Source: Ruminococcaceae bacterium UBA1320 (GTDB lineage Bacteria > Bacillota > Clostridia > Oscillospirales > Ethanoligenentaceae). From it: a DNA stretch of 30,965 nucleotides. The stretch spans positions 666 to 31,630 of the forward strand of contig DBTI01000258.1 of NCBI GenBank assembly GCA_002306975.1. The letters run 5' to 3'. How positions within the stretch are numbered: the stretch's first letter is position 1; every line of letters starts with the position of its first letter. Below, piece after piece: positions 7,674 to 14,889 of this stretch. The notes beneath the pieces are model-generated. The model did not search any database, was not told the DNA's origin, and worked only from the letters and a program-made list of their open reading frames with translations. Made by a program: the position numbers and the translations under genes.

Positions 7674-8688
7674 ATAGCGTTACTTCTTTGTCGGATCTTA
7701 ATGCCGTATCCGCGGCATAGGCGGCTTTGAAAGCACTGTAAACTTCATCAATTGTTGGTCTTCCTTCCTCTGTGCCCTCTATCATTCCAATCAGGTTTAA
7801 AAGCTGTATGTAGGTTGGCTTATACTCGGATTTTATGCTTATCTGTTTGTATTCGTTGCCGGGATAAGTGAAAAGCTCAATCAGATCGCCCTCTTCGCGG
7901 TTTTTATCACGATTACCCGATAAAATAATTGAAATCCGGCCTTTTGGCCCGATAAATTCTTTGAGGTTGCAGGAGGATAAATTGTTGCTCCAGCCGGCTT
8001 CATAATAGCCAACCGAACCGCCGGAAAGCCTTGCTGTGACTAATCCGTAATTATAGGAGTTTTCTGGTGTATCGGTGTCTATTGTTGATTTTATTCCGCT
8101 TACCTTTACGATACGCTCGCCGGTAAACCACTGCATAACATCAAAATAGTGAACACCGCAATCAACAATCGGGGAACAGTCGGCAAGAAGCTTCTTATAC
8201 CGATCCCAGTCCATTGTATGATGATTCTGAACCATTCTCATAACAATAGGGAAACCGATCTGCCCGCTTTGTATCATTTGCGCAGCCTTTTGATAGGTGG
8301 CGTTGTGTCTGAGAATATGCCCGACCAGAACCTTTGGCTCAGAGCTTTTGACCGCCTTATAAAACTCCGTTGCCTGCGCCATATTGAGGGCGATTGGCTT
8401 TTCGCATAATACATGAATGCCATTTTTAAGACATTCCTTTAAAATAGACAGATGGGTAGAAGTGTAGGTAGCAATAATGGCAATATCGGTCTTTGAAGGG
8501 TCAAGCCAAGGCTTATAGTCAGTACCCCATGCGTCGGCACCATATTTTCTGGCTGCAAGCTGTGCCTGCTTTGCATTGCGGTCAATCACGGCTGCTATTT
8601 TTATATTATCTCTGAAATAAATATCCCTTAAATGTTCTTCACCCATATGCCCGCAGCCGATTACTATGATTTTGTATATCTTGTTCAT
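7672..8688 (-). CDS. Gfo/Idh/MocA family oxidoreductase (divergent partner)
   Basis: This is an NAD(P)-dependent sugar or inositol dehydrogenase-type protein of 338 residues. The Rossmann domain starts at once, with I-G-C-G-H-M-G near residue 10 as the dinucleotide-binding loop. The catalytic-type Lys is K97 in C-E-K-P-I-A-L, and D176 and H180 in D-C-G-V-H-Y-F-D form the usual rest of the active site. AGGAGG lies about 12 bases before the ATG. It is transcribed leftwards, divergent from the next dehydrogenase, with a shared 244-base control region, and it ends in its own terminator. Sugar-ring oxidation or reduction is expected; the substrate is not evident. Gfo/Idh enzymes acting on anhydro-sialic acid (NanOx/YjhC type) are one possibility given nearby nanE. 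Confidence 0.92.
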   Translation of the reverse strand: MNKIYKIIVIGCGHMGEEHLRDIYFRDNIKIAAVIDRNAKQAQLAARKYGADAWGTDYKPWLDPSKTDIAIIATYTSTHLSILKECLKNGIHVLCEKPIALNMAQATEFYKAVKSSEPKVLVGHILRHNATYQKAAQMIQSGQIGFPIVMRMVQNHHTMDWDRYKKLLADCSPIVDCGVHYFDVMQWFTGERIVKVSGIKSTIDTDTPENSYNYGLVTARLSGGSVGYYEAGWSNNLSSCNLKEFIGPKGRISIILSGNRDKNREEGDLIELFTYPGNEYKQISIKSEYKPTYIQLLNLIGMIEGTEEGRPTIDEVYSAFKAAYAADTALRSDKEVTL

Positions 8689-8749
8689 TCAGCTATTGTT
8701 CCTCCTGTCAGCGTCGGCTGAAAAAATCAGATGCTCTATTTACATACTT

Positions 8750-8836
8750 ATTATAAAGCAAAACCTGAATTTTTATCTTATCTTAATTTGTTCTTTATAT
8801 TGACACTCAAGAACATAATAGACAAGTTAAGATAAG
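8750..8836. promoter_or_regulatory. Divergent control region with nested inverted repeats
   Basis: CTTATCTTAA (8777-8786) is repeated perfectly inverted as TTAAGATAAG (8827-8836). Within it TGTTCTT (8789-8795) is inverted as AAGAACA (8809-8815). On the minus strand TATAAT (complement of 8750-8755) fits a -10 box for the leftward gene, with the left outer arm falling where a weak -35 would be, suggesting activator control. TTGACA lies at 8800-8805 on the plus strand, but I found no well-spaced -10 for it. The AraC-type regulator encoded at 11978-12901 is a candidate binder. Confidence 0.55.
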
Positions 8837-8932
8837 CCGATAGTAAACTGTAAACATTCCGCTAAAAAAACAAAGCCTTATAATTAAAAGAGAACAAAAT
8901 AACAGCCAGAATAGAAATAAGGAGGAATCATC

Positions 8933-10006
8933 ATGTCGAAAATTAAAGTTGCTGTAATCGGATGCGGTAATATCGCAAAATCAGCGCACATTCCGGCTTA
9001 TATGGCCAATTCCGAATCGGAGATCAAGTATTTCTGTGATATAATCCCGGAACGCGCACAGGAAATGGTGGACAAATATAAATGCGGAAAAGTTATAGCT
9101 GATTATAAAGAGATACTTGGCGATCCCGAAATTGAAGCTGTTTCTGTTTGCACACCCAATAACCTGCATAAAAAAATAGCAATCGATTTTTTAAGGGCGG
9201 GGAAAAATGTCTTATCGGAAAAACCTGCCGCAAGAACGCTTGATGAGGCGCTTGAAATGCAGAAGGTGCAGCATGAAACAGGCAAGGTGCTGAACATAGG
9301 TGTTGTAAACCGCTTTAACACAAGCGTAAACAAAATAAAACAGCTTGTTGAGGACGGCACACTTGGAGAAGTTTATCACGTTTACGGCAGTTTCCGGTCT
9401 CACCGCTCTATCCCGGGGCTTGGCGGAAATTTTACAACCAAAGCGGTTTCCGGCGGCGGTGTCCTGATTGACTGGGGAGTACATTTTCTTGACCTCATCA
9501 TGTATTGCTGCGGTGACCCAACGCCCAAAACGGTAACAGGGCAGGCTTACTGCAAGCTCGGAAAAAAAATGAAGGACTATTCATATGTGGATATGTGGGC
9601 AGGCCCTCCGAAATATGACGGGATCTATGATGTTGAAGATTTTATTACAGGCATGATAAGGACGCAGGGCCCTACGATTACCATTAACGGCGCATGGGCA
9701 CAGAATATAGGCGAGCAGGAGATGTATGTAGACTTCCTTGGTGACAAGGCAGGCGTCCGCCTGCAATATCTCGGCGGCTTCAAACTTTACACTTCAAGGG
9801 GCGGCGACTTGCTTGAAATAACACCGGAGTTTAAAATGGCCGATCATTTTGATGAGGAAATAGGCGCATTCCTCCGCTGTATAAAAACGAAAGAAAAGCT
9901 GCCCTCGCATATTGATACCGTTGTGATTACGGCTAAAATAATGCAGGCGCTTTATGATTCATCAAGTCAGGGACACGAGATTTGTCTGGATGGTGATAAC
10001 AAGTGA
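8933..10006 (+). CDS. Gfo/Idh/MocA family oxidoreductase
   Basis: This is an NAD(P)-dependent dehydrogenase of the glucose-fructose oxidoreductase/inositol dehydrogenase family, 357 residues, cytoplasmic. The nucleotide-binding loop is V-I-G-C-G-N-I-A near residue 8. The catalytic-type Lys is K97 in S-E-K-P-A-A, and D180 and H184 lie in D-W-G-V-H-F-L-D. The C-terminal beta-sheet half has the usual substrate-side pattern. The ATG has AAGGAGG at 8919-8925. The next gene starts at a GTG that overlaps this stop by three bases, so the two are translationally coupled and probably act together. The substrate is unknown; the neighbouring isomerase/epimerase suggests stepwise change of one sugar. Confidence 0.93.
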   Translation: MSKIKVAVIGCGNIAKSAHIPAYMANSESEIKYFCDIIPERAQEMVDKYKCGKVIADYKEILGDPEIEAVSVCTPNNLHKKIAIDFLRAGKNVLSEKPAARTLDEALEMQKVQHETGKVLNIGVVNRFNTSVNKIKQLVEDGTLGEVYHVYGSFRSHRSIPGLGGNFTTKAVSGGGVLIDWGVHFLDLIMYCCGDPTPKTVTGQAYCKLGKKMKDYSYVDMWAGPPKYDGIYDVEDFITGMIRTQGPTITINGAWAQNIGEQEMYVDFLGDKAGVRLQYLGGFKLYTSRGGDLLEITPEFKMADHFDEEIGAFLRCIKTKEKLPSHIDTVVITAKIMQALYDSSSQGHEICLDGDNK

Positions 10007-10839
10007 AAAAAATAGGCTTTATCGATTACTATCTTGACGAGTGGCACGCGAATCATTATCCGAAGATGATTAAAGAGCTATCAGGCGGTGCTGCGGAAGT
10101 GTCTTATGCCTGGGCTGAAAAAGATGCTGAGAATGGAATGTCGAACGCAAGATGGGCACAGGAAAATGATATTGTTCTTGCGGGAACACAGGATGAGCTG
10201 ATTGAAAAAAGCGATTATCTGGTGGTACTTTCCCCGGACAACCCCGAAATGCACGAGGAGCTTTGCCGGAAGGCACTGAAGTCAGGCAAAAGAACATTTG
10301 TGGATAAAACCTTTGCACCGTCTAAAGAGATGGCAGCAAGGCTGTTTGAACTGGCTGATAAAAATAATACGCCGATGTATTCCTGCTCTGCTTTAAGATT
10401 CTGCAAAGAGCTTGCCGGTGTTGATAAAAACGGTGTGGATTTTATCAGCAGCCGCGGCCCGGGGTCTTTTGAGCCATATCTTATCCATCAGGTTGAACCG
10501 ATTATATCCGTTATGGGATTTGACCTCAAAAGAATTATGTTTGTCGGAACCAATAAAATTCCGGGTTTGCTGATGGAATACCGTGACGGCAGAAAAGCAG
10601 TGCTCAATATGTTTGGATGGGATTGCCCGTTTAGTCTGGCGCTTGGGTACAACTCAGACAAAACAGTGGTTATCAATGAATGTACCGACTATTTTGAATC
10701 ATTCCTGAAAAATATGATCCGCTTTTTTCTAACCGGAGAAGGTAGGATCGAGGCCGCGGAAACAATAGCGATTATGGATGTGATTGAAAAATCACGTATT
10801 GCCGCACAAAAGCCTTTGACTTGGGTTGAGCTTTGTTAG
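10003..10839 (+). CDS. Divergent Gfo/Idh/MocA-like protein
   Basis: This 278-residue protein looks like a shortened, diverged relative of the dehydrogenase encoded just before it. A segment V-D-K-T-F-A-P-S around residues 100-107 stands where family members have E-K-P, keeping a Lys (K102), and H162 in I-H-Q-V-E-P may match the catalytic-His region. The G-x-G-x-x-G nucleotide loop is not visible: the N-terminus reads I-G-F-I-D-Y-Y-L-D-E-W-H. It may therefore bind cofactor differently, or serve as a partner or substrate-binding subunit. The GTG start overlaps the upstream stop (GTGA), so the pair is coupled. A palindrome lies 36 bases after its stop. Family placement is moderate; function is unknown. 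Confidence 0.72.
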   Translation: MKKIGFIDYYLDEWHANHYPKMIKELSGGAAEVSYAWAEKDAENGMSNARWAQENDIVLAGTQDELIEKSDYLVVLSPDNPEMHEELCRKALKSGKRTFVDKTFAPSKEMAARLFELADKNNTPMYSCSALRFCKELAGVDKNGVDFISSRGPGSFEPYLIHQVEPIISVMGFDLKRIMFVGTNKIPGLLMEYRDGRKAVLNMFGWDCPFSLALGYNSDKTVVINECTDYFESFLKNMIRFFLTGEGRIEAAETIAIMDVIEKSRIAAQKPLTWVELC

Positions 10840-10874
10840 CATAAAGCGTTTGTTTTAAGCAGAAAAATAGGAGA

Positions 10875-10909
10875 TTGTTTCTCCCCCGCCTCAGGTGGGG
10901 GAGAAACAA
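10875..10909. repeat. Palindromic repeat element, copy A
   Basis: TTGTTTCTCCCCCGCC (10875-10890) and GGTGGGGGAGAAACAA (10894-10909) form a 16-base stem with one G-U pair and the 3-base loop TCA. An A-run follows directly, with a T-run only about 20 bases later. It closely matches copy B at 11864-11898 and shares its core with copy C at 26825-26857. Confidence 0.85.
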
Positions 10910-10955
10910 AAAAATTCTCTTTGTTTTTTTGATTGCCATAGGGATAGGAGCTGGT

Positions 10956-11819
10956 ATGATGAGTAATTTCAAAATTGGAGTAATGGTCGATTCTTTTCAC
11001 GTCTGTTTTGACGAGGGGCTTATAAAAGCCCGTGAGGCAGGGGCACAGGGCATACAGGTTTATGCAACCGAAGGAGAAATGGCTCCCGAAAATCTAACAA
11101 AAGCGATGACCGCCGAAAAAAAGAAAAAAATAGCCGCTAACGGGCTTGAAATATCCGCGTTATGCGGTGATCTTGGCGGTCACGGGTTTGCAAGGCAGGA
11201 AGACAACGGCTGGAAAATAGAAAAATCAAAACGCATTGTCGATTTGGCGCTTGAACTGAACTGCAACATTATCACCACCCATATAGGGGTAATACCGGCA
11301 GACAATCAATGTAAAAGATATGCGGTTTTGCAAAATGCATGCCATGAGCTGGGTGAATATGCGCATAAGTGCGGCGCGGTTTTTGCAATCGAAACAGGGC
11401 CGGAAAAATCAACAACGCTGGCCGGTTTTATATCCGATACATGCCCAAACGGTCTTTCAGTTAATTTTGACCCTGCAAATTTTGTGATGGTAACGGGTGA
11501 AGAACCGTCGCAGGCCGTGCGTAATTTAAGCGGGCATATCGTGCACACCCATGCCAAAGACGGTATTATGATAAAGGCCACCGACCCGCAGATCATCTAT
11601 GATTTTTTTGCAGAGGGCGGAATCGGGGATTTGCGGCTGGAAGATTACTTCAAGGAGGTTCCGCTTGGGCAGGGCGATGTTTGCTTTGACAAATACCTTG
11701 GCGCACTTGCTGAAATCGGCTATAAAGGTTATCTTACCATTGAACGTGAGGTCGGCAAAAATCCTGAAGAAGATATACGGCTTGCCGTTCAGTATTTAAA
11801 AGCGAAAATAAATCAATGA
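10956..11819 (+). CDS. Sugar phosphate isomerase/epimerase-type TIM-barrel protein
   Basis: This is a metal-dependent TIM-barrel enzyme of the AP-endonuclease-2-like isomerase/epimerase family (IolE, IolI and DgpC-like relatives), 287 residues. The expected metal ligands are present: E146 in A-I-E-T-G, D172 in N-F-D-P-A-N, H199 in H-T-H-A-K-D and E263 in T-I-E-R-E. The frame is open back to 10875, but that stretch is the palindrome. AGGAG at 10946-10950 points to the adjacent ATGs at 10956 or 10959, and I use the first. It sits just after two Gfo/Idh-type genes, which often accompany such enzymes in oxidation, epimerisation or elimination of sugars. It is bracketed by palindrome copies A and B. 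Confidence 0.88.
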   Translation: MMSNFKIGVMVDSFHVCFDEGLIKAREAGAQGIQVYATEGEMAPENLTKAMTAEKKKKIAANGLEISALCGDLGGHGFARQEDNGWKIEKSKRIVDLALELNCNIITTHIGVIPADNQCKRYAVLQNACHELGEYAHKCGAVFAIETGPEKSTTLAGFISDTCPNGLSVNFDPANFVMVTGEEPSQAVRNLSGHIVHTHAKDGIMIKATDPQIIYDFFAEGGIGDLRLEDYFKEVPLGQGDVCFDKYLGALAEIGYKGYLTIEREVGKNPEEDIRLAVQYLKAKINQ

Positions 11820-11863
11820 CATTAATGCCGCTTATAGCGGTTAAAAAAATAAAGACAAATTTT

Positions 11864-11898
11864 TTGTTTCTTCCCCGCTTACGGCGGGGAAGAAACAA
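11864..11898. repeat. Palindromic repeat element, copy B
   Basis: TTGTTTCTTCCCCGCT (11864-11879) and GGCGGGGAAGAAACAA (11883-11898) form a 16-base stem with one G-U pair and the 3-base loop TAC. A T-run precedes it and no T-run follows, so on the plus strand it is not an intrinsic terminator. Its arms differ from copy A at few bases. Confidence 0.85.
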
Positions 11899-11977
11899 TC
11901 ACCTATTTCCCTTTTAATAATGAAATGACTATAGAAAACGACAAGTTGCAATCTGTTTGAGATAAAAGGAGGGGCTT

Positions 11978-12901
11978 ATTATAAACAATCAAAATCGTCT
12001 GGGCAGGCGCTTTGAATTTAACAACTGCTTTTTTGATAAGCCCCAAAAGTATGGGTGTATAAACCTTATGCAAATAGGTGAATTGTGCTGTGAATGCGGA
12101 TTTAATATTAAACCGCATATACAGAGATGCAATGAAATAAGCTGCGTTGTTTCAGGCGAGGGATACTTTTTTGTAAATGGAGAAAAGCATCCCGTAAAAG
12201 AAGGCAGCATATTTATAAACAGAAAAGGTGAATTACATTCAATCGAATCATCGGAGCAATCCGAATTAAGATTTTTATATGTGGGCTTTGATTTTAACGA
12301 CGAGGAAACTGACAGCAGCCTGAAAAAGGTGATCGACTATATTGAAAATCCGGCAAGCGGTAAAATGGCACAGGATAAGACCGATTTCATGTGGCATTTT
12401 GTAAGACTGATTAATGAATTCTATTCCAACTCGGAACTTTCCGGCGTTATGATCGAAAACTACCTTACGCAGATTCTTATATTGACATACAGAATATTTA
12501 CCGGTGCCTCGGCGGTGAAATGTTTGCCAAGTAAATCTTTAAATGTTGTGGGCAGCACGGTTTACAGCGTAATACGGTATATCGACGATAATATTATGGA
12601 TATCATAAATGTCAAAGATATTTCAGATTGTCTCTGCTATAGCTACAGCTACCTTTCACACACCTTCCGCAGTAAAACCGGTATGACACTTCAAAGTTAC
12701 CTCAACTATAAAAAAATTGAAAAAAGCCTTGAATTTATTGATTACGGAAGGCTTAGCATCACGCAGATCGCGTTTATGCTGAATTATGATACGGTGCAGT
12801 CGTTCAGCAAGGCGTTTAAAAGAACGATCGGCCGCTCACCTGCCAGTTACCGTGAAAGTATCGGGATGCCTGCCCAAAAGATGCAGAAGCAGGCTACATA
12901 A
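11978..12901 (+). CDS. AraC family transcriptional regulator (non-standard start codon)
   Basis: This is a sugar-type AraC regulator with an N-terminal cupin sensing domain and a C-terminal double helix-turn-helix. The cupin segment includes C-N-E-I-S-C-V-V-S-G-E-G and G-S-I-F-I-N. The DNA-binding part includes I-S-D-C-L-C-Y-S-Y-S-Y-L-S-H-T-F and the AraC signature I-A-F-M-L-N-Y-D-T-V-Q-S-F-S-K-A-F-K. The first ATG (12068) has no ribosome-binding site and would remove conserved cupin sequence (F-E-F-N-N-C-F-F and G-C-I-N-L-M-Q-I-G-E-L). A strong GGAGG at 11968-11972 points to ATT (11978) or ATA (11981); no ATG, GTG or TTG occurs between the upstream in-frame stop and 12068. It probably controls the GH20/GH3 genes or the neighbouring dehydrogenase genes. 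Confidence 0.88.
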   Translation: MINNQNRLGRRFEFNNCFFDKPQKYGCINLMQIGELCCECGFNIKPHIQRCNEISCVVSGEGYFFVNGEKHPVKEGSIFINRKGELHSIESSEQSELRFLYVGFDFNDEETDSSLKKVIDYIENPASGKMAQDKTDFMWHFVRLINEFYSNSELSGVMIENYLTQILILTYRIFTGASAVKCLPSKSLNVVGSTVYSVIRYIDDNIMDIINVKDISDCLCYSYSYLSHTFRSKTGMTLQSYLNYKKIEKSLEFIDYGRLSITQIAFMLNYDTVQSFSKAFKRTIGRSPASYRESIGMPAQKMQKQAT

Positions 12902-12970
12902 TCATGAATTTGTCAGCTTATACAGTTATTAAACTTTTCAAACTGCTCTTAATTTAAAACGGAGGCGAAT

Positions 12971-14848
12971 ATGTTGAAAATTGCATTTTCTGAAGTTGAA
13001 AAGACACTGCTTGGTGGCGTATCAGAGATTTCAGGTATACTCGGCATTGAGATATCTGCTGGTGGGGTGCCCGTCGCGGCTGTCCATAATGATCAGGGAC
13101 TTTATGTAGCATTCAAAGACGGCAAGGGAACAATAGGCTATTCCGGTAAGGTGGAGTTTTACCGTGGACTTGGATTGTTTGTAGAAAATTATTCTGCGGG
13201 GAAAAATTTTGAAATTAGGGAATCCGCGAAATTTGAAAGCCTGGGTGCGTTATTTGATAATTCACGCAACGGCGTTTTGAAAGTCGGCACAATTAAAAAG
13301 ATGATTACGCATATGGCGCTGATGGGATTTAACCAACTGCTGCTATACATGGAAGATACATATGAAGTCCCGCAGTACCCTTATTTCGGATATATGCGCG
13401 GCAGGTTCAGCGCGGAAGAAATACGCGAGTGCGATCGTTTTGCCAAAATGTTCGGCATAGCGCTTATCCCTAGCATACAGACGCTTGCACACCTTAATGG
13501 GGCATTCAGATGGAATGATTTTAAGGAGTTCAACGACTGTGACGATATCATGCTTATCGGTGATGAAAAAGCATACGAGTTTATTGACGCCGCGATTGCT
13601 TCCCTTTCCAAAATGTTTACCAGCCGGGAAATAAATATCGGCATGGACGAGGCGCATATGGTGGGCCTCGGCAAATATCTCGAACGCAACGGGTATCATG
13701 AGCGCTTCGAATTAATGATGGGGCACCTCAAAAAGGTTATCGGCATTTGCCACAAATACGGCTTTAAACCGACGATGTGGAGCGATATGTTCTTCAATCT
13801 TCTTTCCCTTAATTATTACGATGACGCCGATATCGACAACAGTGTTTTGGAAAAGGTTCCTTCCGATGTGGCGCTTGCTTACTGGGATTATTACAGTACT
13901 AAAAAAGAGACGTATGACAAAAATCTTGAGAAGCACCAAAAATTTCATAATAAAATTGTATTTGCCGGCGGCGGATGGAAATGGATGGGCATGGTTCCGG
14001 CAAACCGCTTCAGCTTGATGACCGGACGTCTGGCTCTTCAAAGCTGCGTGGAGCATAATATCAAAAAGGTAATGGTAACAGGATGGGGCGATAATGGAGC
14101 CGAGTGTTCATCTTTTGCGACATTGCCGGCATTACAGCTCTTTGCGGAGTTTTGCTATTCAGATGACAACAGCGACAGCAGTATTGCCAAACGGCTTAAA
14201 ACCTGTGCAAATGCAAATTTAGAGGACTTCATGAATCTTGACCTTCCGAACCTGCTGCCGGGCAATGAGGCGCCGGGCGGATGCTCGATCAACCCATCAA
14301 AATATCTGCTTTATCAAGATTTGCTGTGCGGTTTGTTTGACAGCCAAACAGAGGTTGGAAAATACAACGATTTTTACGCATCAAGCGCAGGGGTGGCATT
14401 GAAGGCAAAGAGTTCAAACCCGAAGTGGGCTTATCTTTTTGAGACCAACGCCTGTCTTAGCGCTGCTCTCGAAATCAAGTGCGATATCGGATTGAAAATT
14501 AAACATGCGTATGAAAGCAAGGATATAAAAACTTTGCGTGAGCTATCGGAAAACGAGCTCTCAGAGCTGCTTGCGCGTGTTGAAAAGCTGCACGAAGCAC
14601 TCCGCACACAATGGCTCAATGAAAATAAGGTCTTTGGATTGGATGTTCAGGATATCAGGCTGGGCGCGCTTAAGGAACGCATCAGGGCGGCACAAATAAG
14701 GATTAACGACTATCTTTCGGGTAAAGCGGACTGCCTTGAGGAACTGGAGCAGGAGCGGCTAGACTATATGTGCAGAAAAGGCGACAAGATCAACCCGCAT
14801 ATTACGGAAAACCTGTGGGGAGATATTGTAACGCCCAATGTGCTGTGA
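12971..14848 (+). CDS. GH20 beta-N-acetylhexosaminidase-like glycosidase (cytoplasmic)
   Basis: This is a glycoside hydrolase family 20-type protein of 625 residues, expected to remove terminal GlcNAc or GalNAc from glycans. The TIM barrel begins around residue 100 (I-K-K-M-I-T-H-M-A-L-M-G-F-N-Q-L-L-L-Y-M). The diagnostic catalytic Asp-Glu pair is D226-E227 in I-G-M-D-E-A-H. W-S-D-M-F-F, A-Y-W-D-Y-Y and T-G-W-G-D-N-G-A further along fit the active-site tryptophans. The C-terminal third (about 470-600) is helical. No signal peptide is visible, so it would act on imported oligosaccharides, like intracellular HexD/GH20C-type enzymes. CGGAGGCG stands before the ATG. It lies between the AraC regulator and GH3 gene, likely one operon. 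Confidence 0.88.
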   Translation: MLKIAFSEVEKTLLGGVSEISGILGIEISAGGVPVAAVHNDQGLYVAFKDGKGTIGYSGKVEFYRGLGLFVENYSAGKNFEIRESAKFESLGALFDNSRNGVLKVGTIKKMITHMALMGFNQLLLYMEDTYEVPQYPYFGYMRGRFSAEEIRECDRFAKMFGIALIPSIQTLAHLNGAFRWNDFKEFNDCDDIMLIGDEKAYEFIDAAIASLSKMFTSREINIGMDEAHMVGLGKYLERNGYHERFELMMGHLKKVIGICHKYGFKPTMWSDMFFNLLSLNYYDDADIDNSVLEKVPSDVALAYWDYYSTKKETYDKNLEKHQKFHNKIVFAGGGWKWMGMVPANRFSLMTGRLALQSCVEHNIKKVMVTGWGDNGAECSSFATLPALQLFAEFCYSDDNSDSSIAKRLKTCANANLEDFMNLDLPNLLPGNEAPGGCSINPSKYLLYQDLLCGLFDSQTEVGKYNDFYASSAGVALKAKSSNPKWAYLFETNACLSAALEIKCDIGLKIKHAYESKDIKTLRELSENELSELLARVEKLHEALRTQWLNENKVFGLDVQDIRLGALKERIRAAQIRINDYLSGKADCLEELEQERLDYMCRKGDKINPHITENLWGDIVTPNVL

Positions 14849-14889
14849 TCAGTATTTACTTTCCTACTATGAAGGGGGGCACTCATGTT

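Noticed and set aside
10875..10909. Palindrome copy A as a simple intrinsic terminator
   Set aside because: An A-run, not a T-run, follows the stem directly, and the T-run comes about 20 bases later. Copies B and C also lack a following T-tract.
10875..10955. Upstream extension of the isomerase frame
   Set aside because: The added codons would translate the palindrome and an A/T-rich stretch; a ribosome-binding site sits just before the ATG at 10956.
13343..13699. Leftward ORFs of 102-118 codons inside the GH20 gene
   Set aside because: They lie wholly opposite a gene with clear catalytic motifs, have no ribosome-binding site, and their sequences show no family features.
14770..14889. Longer GH3 start overlapping the GH20 gene
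   Set aside because: The frame is open, but the extra residues are unlike GH3 N-termini and the strong AAGGGGG site serves the ATG at 14890.
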